Shown here piece by piece: positions 16,276 to 23,785 of a DNA stretch of 35,154 bases. The stretch is from an uncultured Lachnospiraceae bacterium (GTDB taxonomy: Bacteria; Bacillota; Clostridia; Lachnospirales; Lachnospiraceae), in the NCBI GenBank assembly GCA_905233695.1, contig CAJODN010000015.1:1-35154 (forward strand), written 5' to 3'. Under the pieces are notes generated by a model. That model was not told where the DNA came from. It worked only from the letters and a program-made list of their open reading frames with translations, and searched no databases. Position 1 is the stretch's first letter; every line of letters begins with the position of its first letter. The position numbers and the translations under genes were made by a program.

Positions 16276-17390
16276 AAGCATTAGGAATTATTTTAGCCGG
16301 TGGTAATAGCTCCAGAATGGGTAACCTCTCTGACAAGAGAGCGATATCTGCCATGCCGGTGGGCGGAAGTTATCGCGGAATCGATTTCGCATTATCCAAT
16401 ATGACTAATTCGCATGTTCAGACAGTTGCAGTTCTGTCTCAATACAATGCAAGGTCGTTAAATGAGCATTTGAACTCTTCTAAATGGTGGAACTTCGGTA
16501 GAAAGCAAGGCGGACTCTTCGTATTTACACCGACGGTAACAACCGACAACAGTTGGTGGTACAGAGGAACAGCCGATGCTATGTGGCAGAACATCGATTT
16601 CCTTAAGAAATGTCATGAGCCATATGTAATCATTGCGAGCGGTGACGGAATCTATAAGATTGACTTTAACGAGGTTCTCGATTATCACATTCGTAAGCAG
16701 TCTGATATAACTGTTGTATGTGCTAAGGTTCCCGCATCTGACGACATCTCAAGATTCGGTGTTGTTAAGATGGATTCGGAGGGAATGGTAACAAGCTTCG
16801 AAGAGAAGCCTATGGTTGCCAAGTCCAATGTTGTATCAACAGGTGTATATATTATAAGAAGACGAAGCCTTATTGAACTCTTAGAGCAGTGCAATCAGGA
16901 AGGAAGATATAATTTCGTAACCGATATACTTATCAGATATCAGGGAATGAAGAAGATATTCGGATATATGCATGACGGCTATTGGAGCAATATTGCAAGC
17001 GTAGAATCTTACTACAATACCAATATGGATTTCCTTAACCCCGAGATTAGAGATTACTTCTTCAGGAAGGGCGATAAGATTTATTCTAAGTCATTCGATC
17101 TTCCGCCTGCTAAGTTCAATGCGCCTGCTGACGTTAAGGACAGTCTGGTAGCCAGCGGATGTATTATTAACAGTAAGGTAGAGCATTCTGTACTCTTTAA
17201 GAATGTATTTATAGGTAACAACAGTGTAATTAAGAATTCTATTATCTTACCTAACGTATATATTGGGGACAACGTTAAGGTTGAGAATTGTATCGTAGAG
17301 ACTCACGAGACGCTTATGAGCGATACCGAGTATATTGGGGAAAACGGTATCAGAATTGTCGTAGAGAGTAAGAGCAGATATGGAATTTAG
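16272..17390 (+). CDS. glgD: Glucose-1-phosphate adenylyltransferase regulatory subunit
   Basis: GlgD is the paralogous partner of GlgC in Firmicutes; it forms a hetero-oligomer and tunes the activity of the catalytic subunit. The protein has 372 aa, shorter than GlgC. The N-terminal GlgC-like glycine loop is kept in changed form (GGNSSRMG, 10-17). The catalytic-site segment reads [10 protein letters not shown] instead of [10 protein letters not shown], and the substrate loop reads [12 protein letters not shown]. The beta-helix tail is present. It starts within the glgC stop codon. A spoVG gene follows 32 bases later. Confidence 0.94.
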   Translation: MKALGIILAGGNSSRMGNLSDKRAISAMPVGGSYRGIDFALSNMTNSHVQTVAVLSQYNARSLNEHLNSSKWWNFGRKQGGLFVFTPTVTTDNSWWYRGTADAMWQNIDFLKKCHEPYVIIASGDGIYKIDFNEVLDYHIRKQSDITVVCAKVPASDDISRFGVVKMDSEGMVTSFEEKPMVAKSNVVSTGVYIIRRRSLIELLEQCNQEGRYNFVTDILIRYQGMKKIFGYMHDGYWSNIASVESYYNTNMDFLNPEIRDYFFRKGDKIYSKSFDLPPAKFNAPADVKDSLVASGCIINSKVEHSVLFKNVFIGNNSVIKNSIILPNVYIGDNVKVENCIVETHETLMSDTEYIGENGIRIVVESKSRYGI

Positions 17391-17422
17391 ATGGAGCCTT
17401 TATTAGGAGAAGGAGAGAACAT

Positions 17423-17743
17423 ATGAATATTACAGATATAAGAATGCGCTTGTCGAAGGATTCATCTAAGAACGTTATGGCAACAGCGTCTATTACAATT
17501 GATGATGAGTTCGTAGTACACGACATCAAGGTGATTTCGGGAAGCAAGGGACTATTTATAGGAATGCCTTCAAGACGAGGCGGTAAGGATAACGAGTATA
17601 AGGATATAGCACATCCTATTAAGCTAGAGACAAGGGAGCATATCCAGAAGCTTATCCTTGATAAGTATGATGAGATGCTTAAGGAGGAGAAAGAGAATCC
17701 AACCCCTCCGGCTGAGTCGACCACGGAGGCAACAGAAGAATAA
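17423..17743 (+). CDS. spoVG: Septation regulator SpoVG
   Basis: SpoVG is a small nucleic-acid-binding regulator linked to sporulation, septation and virulence in Gram-positives. The protein is 106 aa. The conserved beta-rich core starts MNITDIRMRL and contains the signature FIGMPSRRGGKDNEYKDIAHPI (split here as FIGMPSRR and YKDIAHPI). The C-terminal tail is acidic and Pro/Thr-rich (ENPTPPAESTTEATEE). AAGGAGAAGGAGAG precedes the ATG. In Bacillus it lies near glmU; here it follows the glycogen genes, so the placement has no obvious functional link. Confidence 0.95.
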   Translation: MNITDIRMRLSKDSSKNVMATASITIDDEFVVHDIKVISGSKGLFIGMPSRRGGKDNEYKDIAHPIKLETREHIQKLILDKYDEMLKEEKENPTPPAESTTEATEE

Positions 17744-17749
17744 CATAGT

Positions 17750-17787
17750 CGATGTCAACGGTTTTTTGCAAAAAACCGTTGACATCG
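17750..17787. repeat. 38-bp perfect palindrome between spoVG and the ribosomal-protein operon
   Basis: The 18-base arms at 17750-17767 and 17770-17787 are exactly complementary around a central GC. The right arm ends in TTGACA plus TCG, so it contains a consensus -35 element (17779-17784). There is no U-tract immediately after it, so it is not a standard terminator. Confidence 0.8.
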
Positions 17788-17807
17788 CTTGCTTTTCATG
17801 GTAAAGT
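17779..17807 (+). promoter_or_regulatory. Promoter-like pair inside and after the palindrome
   Basis: Perfect TTGACA (17779-17784), a 17-base spacer and TAAAGT (17802-17807). A short stem and T-run follow only about 10 bases past the -10. If this promoter fires, early termination is possible. Confidence 0.45.
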
Positions 17808-17815
17808 ATCAAGGC

Positions 17816-17840
17816 GACTAAAAAGTTAGGTCTTTTTTTT
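17816..17840 (+). terminator. Possible short terminator
   Basis: GAC-TAA pairs with TTA-G-GTC (17816-17832, one bulge), followed by eight T (17833-17840). The stem is short and weak. It may end the spoVG transcript or attenuate the promoter just upstream. Confidence 0.45.
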
Positions 17841-17851
17841 ATGCACACTTT

Positions 17852-17879
17852 TTGAGGAAAAAATAGGATAACTTAGTAT
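17852..17879 (+). promoter_or_regulatory. Second promoter candidate for rpmG
   Basis: TTGAGG (17852-17857), a 16-base spacer and TAGTAT (17874-17879), located 30 bases before the rpmG start. Confidence 0.35.
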
Positions 17880-17908
17880 AGAATCACTACAAATTGGAGG
17901 TGGAGAAA

Positions 17909-18058
17909 GTGCGTACACAGATTACATTAGCATGCACAGAGTGTCAGAGAAGAAACTACAATCTGACTAAGGACAAGAAAGCTCATCCTGACAGAATGGA
18001 AACTAAGAAGTATTGTCGTTTCTGTAAGAAGCATACCCTTCATAAGGAGACGAAGTAA
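17909..18058 (+). CDS. rpmG: 50S ribosomal protein L33 (zinc-binding form)
   Basis: A 49-aa ribosomal protein, too short for many ORF finders. It starts at GTG 17909 with GGAGGTGGAG upstream. The sequence begins [17 protein letters not shown] and carries two CxxC pairs (CTEC and CRFC), the zinc-binding C+ form of L33. It is the first gene of the rpmG-secE-nusG-rplK-rplA run, the conserved order in Firmicutes. Confidence 0.95.
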   Translation: MRTQITLACTECQRRNYNLTKDKKAHPDRMETKKYCRFCKKHTLHKETK

Positions 18059-18069
18059 GGAGTTTTACG

Positions 18070-18261
18070 ATGGCAGAAGAGAAGAAAGTGGGCCGTTTTG
18101 AGGCTCTTAAAGCTGAATTCAATAAAATAGTATGGCCAAGTGGCAAATCTGCAACAAAGCAGACGGTTGCTACAATACTTGTGTCTGTCGTTCTCGGACT
18201 TATTATCACGGTAATTGATATGGGAGTTCAGTACGGCGTTGACATTTTAATGAATCTCTAG
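18070..18261 (+). CDS. secE: Preprotein translocase subunit SecE
   Basis: This 63-aa protein is the essential clamp subunit of the SecYEG translocon. It has the single-TM form typical of Gram-positives: an amphipathic region with the conserved KIVWPS motif (about 19-24), then one TM segment (about 36-58). AAGGAG lies ahead of the ATG and the gap to rpmG is 11 bases. Confidence 0.95.
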   Translation: MAEEKKVGRFEALKAEFNKIVWPSGKSATKQTVATILVSVVLGLIITVIDMGVQYGVDILMNL

Positions 18262-18286
18262 GATTACTGATAATAGGAGGTTACGT

Positions 18287-18814
18287 ATGGCAGAAGCTGA
18301 GGCAAGATGGTACGTAGTTCACACTTATTCGGGTTATGAGAAGAAGGTCAAGGGAAGTATTGACAAGGCTATAGAGAATCGTCATCTGGAAAATGAGATA
18401 TTAAAGGTAGAAGTCCCTATGCAGACGGAAGTCGTTGTTAAGGACGGTAAGACTAAGACGGTAGAGAAGAAGAAATTCCCCGGATATGTCTTTGTTAATA
18501 TGATTATGAATGACGATACATGGTATGTCGTAAGGAATACCAGAGGAGTAACGGGCTTTGTAGGACCGGGAAGTAAGCCGGTACCTTTGACACCTGAAGA
18601 AGAGAGAAGCCATCTCGGAATTAAGATAGAGAATTATGTCGTTGACTTTGGTGTAGGCGATGAGGTCGAGGTTATCGGCGGAGCTTGGAAGGATACGGTT
18701 GGTGTTATAACTAAGATGAATCAGGCCAAGGAAATGGCAACAATCACCGTTAATTTCTTCGGAAGAGAGACACCGGTAGAGATTAGTTACAGCGACATTA
18801 AGAAGAATAACTAA
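18287..18814 (+). CDS. nusG: Transcription termination/antitermination factor NusG
   Basis: NusG binds RNA polymerase and modulates pausing, termination and coupling to ribosomes. The 175-aa protein has the N-terminal NGN domain ([34 protein letters not shown]) and a C-terminal KOW domain ([21 protein letters not shown]). Both are complete. The order secE-nusG-rplK is the usual one. Confidence 0.97.
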   Translation: MAEAEARWYVVHTYSGYEKKVKGSIDKAIENRHLENEILKVEVPMQTEVVVKDGKTKTVEKKKFPGYVFVNMIMNDDTWYVVRNTRGVTGFVGPGSKPVPLTPEEERSHLGIKIENYVVDFGVGDEVEVIGGAWKDTVGVITKMNQAKEMATITVNFFGRETPVEISYSDIKKNN

Positions 18815-18827
18815 GGAGGAATGGAAA

Positions 18828-19253
18828 GTGGCTAAGAAAATTGAAGGATATATCAAATTACAAATTGCTGCTGGCAAGGCTACACCGGCACCACCGGTAG
18901 GACCTGCACTTGGTCAGCATGGTGTTAATATCGTAGAATTCACCAAGCAGTTCAATGCTAAGACAGCCGATATGGGTGACACTATTGTTCCCGTAATCAT
19001 CACGGTATATGAGGACAGAAGCTTCAGCTTCATTACTAAGACTCCTCCGGCTGCCGTTATGATTAAGAAGGCTTGTAAGATTCAGTCAGGTTCAGGCGAA
19101 CCTAACGTTAAGAAGGTAGCTAAGATTACAAGAGATCAGCTTAAGGAAATAGCTGAGACTAAGATGAAGGATCTTAACGCTGCCAACATTGATTCGGCTA
19201 TCAGCATGATTGCCGGAACAGCACGCTCTATGGGCGTTGAAGTAGTGGATTAA
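18828..19253 (+). CDS. rplK: 50S ribosomal protein L11
   Basis: L11 forms the GTPase-associated stalk base. The protein is 141 aa, normal length, with [21 protein letters not shown] in two parts near the start and the RNA-binding C-terminal domain. It starts at GTG 18828 behind TAAGGAGGA. An ATG at 18821 runs into a stop after four codons and is not a start. Confidence 0.97.
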   Translation: MAKKIEGYIKLQIAAGKATPAPPVGPALGQHGVNIVEFTKQFNAKTADMGDTIVPVIITVYEDRSFSFITKTPPAAVMIKKACKIQSGSGEPNVKKVAKITRDQLKEIAETKMKDLNAANIDSAISMIAGTARSMGVEVVD

Positions 19254-19286
19254 TAGATTAATTTAATCTATATTTAATTAAAGCAA

Positions 19287-19313
19287 GTGGGAGGGTTAAC
19301 CCGCTAAGACCAC
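19287..19313 (+). promoter_or_regulatory. Hairpin leader of rplA, possible L1-binding site
   Basis: GTGG (19287-19290) pairs with CCAC (19310-19313), enclosing GGGTTAACCC (19293-19302) and an asymmetric GCTAAGA stretch. The rplA Shine-Dalgarno AGGAGG begins one base after the stem. L1 autoregulation through mRNA mimics of its 23S site is known; whether this element binds L1 is inferred from position only. Confidence 0.4.
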
Positions 19314-19327
19314 AGGAGGTATTAATT

Positions 19328-20020
19328 ATGAAAAGAGGAAAGAATTATAAGGCTTCACTCGAGTCTTATGACAAGTCACAGGCGTTAGACGCTGCAGAAG
19401 CTATCGCACAGGTTAAGAAGAATGCTAAGGCAAAGTTCGATGAGACAATCGAAGTTCACATCAGAACAGGTTGTGACGGTCGTCACGCTGAGCAGCAGAT
19501 TCGTGGAGCGGTAGTACTTCCCCACGGAACAGGTAAGACAGTAAGAGTTCTTGTATTTGCTAAGGGCCCTAAGGCTGATGAGGCAACTGAAGCAGGAGCT
19601 GATTTTGTTGGAGCAGATGAGCTTATTCCTAAGATTCAGAATGATGGATGGCTTGACTTTGATGTAGTTGTTGCTACACCTGACATGATGGGTGTTGTAG
19701 GTCGTCTCGGTCGTGTACTCGGACCTAAGGGACTTATGCCGAACCCTAAGGCAGGTACCGTTACAATGGACGTAACTAAGGCTGTTAACGATATCAAAGC
19801 CGGTAAGATTGAGTATAGATTAGATAAGAGCAATATCGTTCACGTGCCAATCGGTAAGGCTTCATTCACAGAAGACCAGCTTGCCGATAATTTCCAGACT
19901 CTTATGGACGCAATTAACAAGGCTAAGCCTGCAAGCTTAAAGGGTCAATATCTTAAGAGCATTACACTTGCTCCTACAATGGGCCCCGGAGTTAAGGTTA
20001 GCACTGCTAAAGTACAGTAA
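19328..20020 (+). CDS. rplA: 50S ribosomal protein L1
   Basis: L1 forms the mobile stalk next to the E site and in many bacteria represses its own operon. The protein is 230 aa, full length, with the L1 signature [18 protein letters not shown] and [11 protein letters not shown]. It starts at ATG 19328 after AGGAGG. A terminator follows, and rplJ and rplL, usually next, are absent from the window. Confidence 0.97.
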   Translation: MKRGKNYKASLESYDKSQALDAAEAIAQVKKNAKAKFDETIEVHIRTGCDGRHAEQQIRGAVVLPHGTGKTVRVLVFAKGPKADEATEAGADFVGADELIPKIQNDGWLDFDVVVATPDMMGVVGRLGRVLGPKGLMPNPKAGTVTMDVTKAVNDIKAGKIEYRLDKSNIVHVPIGKASFTEDQLADNFQTLMDAINKAKPASLKGQYLKSITLAPTMGPGVKVSTAKVQ

Positions 20021-20055
20021 TAATTGCGGTTATTATATTTAGATTATACTTTTTG

Positions 20056-20093
20056 AGAGGAATCATATTATGGTTCCTCTTCTTTTATTTTTT
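20056..20093 (+). terminator. Rho-independent terminator after rplA
   Basis: AGAGGAA (20056-20062) pairs with TTCCTCT (20074-20080), followed by a T-rich run to 20093. Confidence 0.85.
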
Positions 20094-20109
20094 AATTTAA
20101 TATTAATTA

Positions 20110-20118
20110 TGTTATAAT
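20110..20118 (+). promoter_or_regulatory. Extended -10 promoter of the oxidoreductase-GDPD gene
   Basis: TGT followed by perfect TATAAT (20113-20118) makes an extended -10 element. No good -35 is present. The leader contains a small hairpin GAATGC/GCATTC (20161-20174). Confidence 0.5.
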
Positions 20119-20201
20119 GTAGTTGTTCAAAACTAAGGTAATTGTTTAGAAAATACCGTCGAATGCGTGCATTCGGGTTAACAAAAGGAGAGGTACAAAC
20201 T

Positions 20202-22145
20202 ATGCAATTGGGAATTATCGGAACAGGCAGGATTGTCGCTAAGTTCCTTAAGGAATGTGAAGAGGTTAATGGGGTAAATGTTACGGCAATATATAACCCC
20301 CACATTGAGACGGTTAAGTATTTCGCGAAGCAGAATAGTGTTGAAGGAACTTGCGACGCTAAGGAGGCTATAGATAAAGGGATCGTTCTCTTCACCGATT
20401 CTAAGGAAGAAATGTATAAAGTATGCGACAGTATCTATGTCGCTTCTCCCCATGAATATCATACGCCTGATACGAGAGATGCAATAAATCACGGTAAGCA
20501 CGTCCTGTGTGAGAAGCCCTTTGCATTGTCGGGCGATGAGGCGGTTGCTACATTCGAGCTTGCCAGAGAGAAGGAGGTTGTCTGCGCTGAGGCTATTAAG
20601 ACAGCCTACTGCCCGGGATTCTCGGGACTTATGCAGCTTATAGAGGACGGCGTTATAGGTCAACCCTACGATATAGAAGCCGCATTTACCAAGATAGGTT
20701 CCGCATCCGGCAGGGAAATGTGGGGGCCCGCAGCGGGAAGCTTTATCGAGCTTGGAAGCTATGCGCTTCTTCCCATCGCTAAGATTATGGGAACAGAGAG
20801 TCTGGAGAGCTATATATGGTCGCTTCCCAGTGCTAACGGCAATGACACTTATACGAAGTGCAGCTTTACGTACGCTTTCGGTACCGCGACGGCCAAGACC
20901 GGACTTGGGGTTAAGTCGGAGGGGGATCTTCTTATATCGGGCGAGAACGGATATATCAAGGTGCCTGCTCCTTGGTGGCTTACCAATAGAATTGAGGTTC
21001 ACCATGAGGACAGCGAGCGAGTTGAGGTCTATGAAGCGCTGTTCGAAGGCTACGGTCTCAGGTATGAGATTACGGCATTCCGTAATGCCTGCATGACAAT
21101 CGATACAAGTAAGGCGGGTGAGGCACCGGTTGATGTAGAGAATGATGACGTATGGTGTGAGCTTGAATCCATTAACTCACTGTCGCCTCAAGAGACCATC
21201 TGGATGGCTTATCAATTGGAAATGTTTATTAATAATAAGGAGGAGCTTCTTAGAATTACAGGCTATGAGGAGCCGCCGATTGTGAAAAAGCCCGACATAT
21301 ACGCCCATAGAGGCAGTAGCTATAAGTATCCGGAGAATACGCTTTTGTCATTCAAGAAGGCGGCGGAGACTAAGGGGATAAGCGGAATAGAATTCGATGT
21401 ACAGCTTACCAAGGACGGAGAGATTGTTGTAATCCATGACGAGAAGGTGGATAGGACAACCGATGGTACGGGAAATGTAAAAGACTTTACTTTAGAAGAG
21501 CTTAAGAAACTCCATATCACGCCGGCCGGACAAGACGAACCATACGTTCTTACGGACGAAGATAAAGCATTTCTCACAGGAACAGAAAATAAATCACAAT
21601 TTAACAATGATGTTATTGCTATGTGTAGCGAGGATAATTCGCATCTTAGGGTGTCGACGCTACGAGAACTGTTCGAGCTACTAAAGCCATACTGCGATAA
21701 TAACAATTTGATTCTTAACATAGAGCTTAAGAACAGTGTCTATCCATACGAGGGAATGGAAGAGAAAGTTATGAGTCTCGTTAAGGAGTACAAGCTTCAG
21801 GAAAGTATTATTTATTCTTCATTTAACCATGATTCTCTATCTGTTGTTAAGGATATCGATCCTTCAGCAGAGACTGCTACGCTTGATGCCGATATGCTTC
21901 TCTGTATCGAAGGAATGGTAAGAGTCGGAGCAGACGGACTCCATCCGGGAAGTAACGGAATGACCGTTAATATGGATACGGTTGAACGCGTTAAGGCAGC
22001 GGGAATACCCGTAAGAATGTGGAATAGTACGGAGCCTTTGTTCGGAGACATCAAGAGGCTTAAGGAACCGGACCTTACCAAGTATGCCGTATTCGGCGCA
22101 GACGTTATTATGACTAACGTGCCGGATATGTACCTTGAAGGCTAA
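20202..22145 (+). CDS. Fusion of Gfo/Idh/MocA oxidoreductase and glycerophosphodiester phosphodiesterase
   Basis: A single 647-aa ORF joins two enzymes. Residues 1 to about 340 are a Gfo/Idh/MocA dehydrogenase: NAD(P) loop GIIGTGR (4-10), catalytic EKP (104-106) and the C-terminal substrate domain. Residues 366-647 are a GlpQ-type phosphodiesterase: H369-R370 in AHRGS, E397 and D399 in IEFDVQL, H412 in IHDEKVDRTTDGTG, and E508 in NIELK. All expected catalytic residues of both halves are present. The GDPD half has an insertion at about 440-480. No signal peptide, so it is cytosolic. ATG 20202 with GGAGAGG upstream is used; an in-frame ATG at 20142 would add 20 residues without a ribosome binding site. 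It may cleave a glycerophosphodiester and oxidise the released polyol. Confidence 0.9.
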   Translation: MQLGIIGTGRIVAKFLKECEEVNGVNVTAIYNPHIETVKYFAKQNSVEGTCDAKEAIDKGIVLFTDSKEEMYKVCDSIYVASPHEYHTPDTRDAINHGKHVLCEKPFALSGDEAVATFELAREKEVVCAEAIKTAYCPGFSGLMQLIEDGVIGQPYDIEAAFTKIGSASGREMWGPAAGSFIELGSYALLPIAKIMGTESLESYIWSLPSANGNDTYTKCSFTYAFGTATAKTGLGVKSEGDLLISGENGYIKVPAPWWLTNRIEVHHEDSERVEVYEALFEGYGLRYEITAFRNACMTIDTSKAGEAPVDVENDDVWCELESINSLSPQETIWMAYQLEMFINNKEELLRITGYEEPPIVKKPDIYAHRGSSYKYPENTLLSFKKAAETKGISGIEFDVQLTKDGEIVVIHDEKVDRTTDGTGNVKDFTLEELKKLHITPAGQDEPYVLTDEDKAFLTGTENKSQFNNDVIAMCSEDNSHLRVSTLRELFELLKPYCDNNNLILNIELKNSVYPYEGMEEKVMSLVKEYKLQESIIYSSFNHDSLSVVKDIDPSAETATLDADMLLCIEGMVRVGADGLHPGSNGMTVNMDTVERVKAAGIPVRMWNSTEPLFGDIKRLKEPDLTKYAVFGADVIMTNVPDMYLEG

Positions 22146-22167
22146 GAGGAACTCTTATAAGGAATCG

Positions 22168-22189
22168 GGGAAATGTTAATACATTTCCC
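22168..22189. repeat. Perfect 9-bp hairpin without U-tract
   Basis: GGGAAATGT (22168-22176) pairs with ACATTTCCC (22181-22189) around a TAAT loop. A second stem TAAGAG/CTCTTA lies at 22143-22157, starting in the preceding stop codon. Neither has a T-run, so they are not clear terminators. Confidence 0.6.
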
Positions 22190-22254
22190 ATAAAACACTT
22201 GAAAAAAGGAATGCAGAAGAATAATATATACATGTACACCTTGGGGAGTATAAG

Positions 22255-22263
22255 ATGAAGTAA
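22255..22263 (+). promoter_or_regulatory. Two-codon mini-ORF (ATG AAG TAA) before the DUF3990-like gene
   Basis: GGGGAG (22243-22248) is six bases before the ATG. The stop codon abuts GGAGGAG (22264-22270), the ribosome binding site of the gene starting at 22275. Minimal ORFs of this type can stall or reload ribosomes; chance is possible. Confidence 0.3.
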
Positions 22264-22274
22264 GGAGGAGTATA

Positions 22275-22916
22275 ATGAGTACGTTATATCACGGCAGCAG
22301 GAAGATAATTAAGAGACCGACTAACGATATGATAAGATATGCCTGCGGTCTCGGGCAGGGGTTTTATCTTACGGAGGATTATAATAAGGCAGAGGAATAT
22401 GCCGTAAGCTTTAGGCAGGACGGCTATGTCAGCTCTTATAATATAGACCTTTCTAAGTATAATGTGCTTGATCTTCGGGATGAGAAATATTCGGCGCTTA
22501 ACTGGGTAGGAATCTTCGCGGCCAACAGATCGATTGATGCAACATCCATCGATGCGCTTTCCGCCAAGAGATTTCTTGTAGAGAATTATGCGCCTATGGA
22601 AAAGTATGACGTTGTAATCGGTTGCCGATGCGACGGAATCTATACAAGAGTTGCTACTGATTTTATTAACGGCAAGCTAAGCTTTAGGAATCTTAAGCGT
22701 ATGCTTAAGGTGGGCGAAGTTCAGATTGCAATACTAAGAGACGAGATATTGGATGACCTTGAGTTCAGTGAAGCAACATTTGTATTAAGCGATGATGTAT
22801 ATCCCGCCAAGGATGCGTCATATGCGAAGAAGCTTGACGGATATAATAAGAGACTTAATGCACCGGTAAGAGACGGTGATAAATTCATATCTGATATTAT
22901 GAGGGAAGGAGTATAG
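22275..22916 (+). CDS. DUF3990-like protein, possible ADP-ribosyltransferase-fold toxin
   Basis: A 213-aa cytosolic protein. The start LYHGSRKII (4-12) and GLGQGFYLTEDYNKAEEYA (25-43, given as GLGQGFY and YNKAEEYA) match the DUF3990 pattern, in which the His of HGS and the Tyr of the FYLT segment recall H-Y residues of ADP-ribosyltransferase folds. A third catalytic residue is not obvious. The rest is rich in charged residues with no TM. It is followed after four bases by an XRE regulator, suggesting a two-gene toxin-antitoxin or defence unit. The family assignment is from pattern memory and the activity is inferred. Confidence 0.65.
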   Translation: MSTLYHGSRKIIKRPTNDMIRYACGLGQGFYLTEDYNKAEEYAVSFRQDGYVSSYNIDLSKYNVLDLRDEKYSALNWVGIFAANRSIDATSIDALSAKRFLVENYAPMEKYDVVIGCRCDGIYTRVATDFINGKLSFRNLKRMLKVGEVQIAILRDEILDDLEFSEATFVLSDDVYPAKDASYAKKLDGYNKRLNAPVRDGDKFISDIMREGV

Positions 22917-22920
22917 TGAT

Positions 22921-23595
22921 ATGGGAGCATATAATACTAATTATGTTGACAATGTGGCAACGAACCTGGGAGCTATGCTCGATTGCGGAATTAATACCTT
23001 AGAATTCAGCGGTAGAGATTTCTATAATATGTTCCTTGCCAGCGATATGTCGGATAAGATTAACATGGGGGATTGTTACACAATATGTACCCTCGGAGGA
23101 GTAGAGCTTGCAGAATACGTTGTCTGCTACGCCATGAATAATTCTCAGTACATTCATGTTAAGAAGGCGTCCGATCCCGCATTTAACCAGCATCTCAATG
23201 ACGCGATAATTGATGTGAATTCCAAGGAATATTGGGTTGGAAATGTTATAGCAAGATACGCCTGGGAAAGAGATATGTCCTACGGAGAGCTTGATAGGGC
23301 AATTCCCATTGAGAAGCTCTTCGATATGTACGATGAATATAAGAATGCCGATACGCTGGTAATTAATATAAGACTTGATGAGATGATTAAAGCGGCTGAT
23401 AAAACGGCTAGGATTAAGGTTAGGCGTGAGCTTATGGGTATTACACAGAGTGAGCTTGCTAAGCGCGCCGACATTCCATTAAGGACGCTTCAGCAGTATG
23501 AGCAGAAGCAGAAGAATATTAACAATGCTAAGGCCATCTACCTGGTTAGGCTTGCGAATGTATTACGTTGTGAAGTAAGAGAACTTATGGAGTAA
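22921..23595 (+). CDS. XRE-family DNA-binding protein with novel N-terminal domain, possible antitoxin
   Basis: This 224-aa protein ends in a helix-turn-helix of the XRE/Cro type at about 166-221 (KVRRELMGITQSELAKRADI and RTLQQYEQKQ are the recognisable parts). Residues 1-150 form a domain I do not recognise; it has several Tyr and Cys and no TM. Such two-domain proteins commonly bind the partner toxin with one half and the operator with the other. The ribosome binding site GGAAGGAG lies inside the end of the upstream gene, four bases separate the ORFs, and co-expression is therefore likely. No palindromic operator was identified with confidence. Confidence 0.7.
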   Translation: MGAYNTNYVDNVATNLGAMLDCGINTLEFSGRDFYNMFLASDMSDKINMGDCYTICTLGGVELAEYVVCYAMNNSQYIHVKKASDPAFNQHLNDAIIDVNSKEYWVGNVIARYAWERDMSYGELDRAIPIEKLFDMYDEYKNADTLVINIRLDEMIKAADKTARIKVRRELMGITQSELAKRADIPLRTLQQYEQKQKNINNAKAIYLVRLANVLRCEVRELME

Positions 23596-23610
23596 GAATG
23601 TATCTAGCAT

Positions 23611-23780
23611 CTTCGGACCAAGTGCCCGTACGTTATTCTTATTCATACGTCTCATCACCAAGTACCTGCACGCTCATACGAAAGTCGTATGCGCACCCCG
23701 AACGGGGTGTGCCGGTAACTTAGCAGGTCTTGGCTGATTCGACGTTTGCTTAATGTCGCTTAGCCGGTCTTGGCTCCTTA
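23611..23780 (+). repeat. Structured dispersed repeat, copy 1 (with nested flanks)
   Basis: The core 23657-23735 matches copy 2 (29252-29346, opposite strand) with high identity. It folds as CCAAG-T-ACCTGC (23658-23669) with GCAGGT-CTTGG (23723-23733), enclosing hairpins CATACGA/TCGTATG (23675-23691) and CGCACCCC/GGGGTGTG (23692-23711). Outer partial copies of both arms lie about 40 bases outside each side (ACCAAGTGCCCG near 23618 and TTAGCCGGTCTTGGCT at 23760-23775), as if one unit sat inside another. Confidence 0.7.
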
Positions 23781-23785
23781 GATGA

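Noticed and set aside
23596-23785. CRISPR array or tandem repeat
   Set aside because: The repeated pieces are two nested pairs of arms about 40 bases apart with unequal interiors, not regular repeats with spacers.
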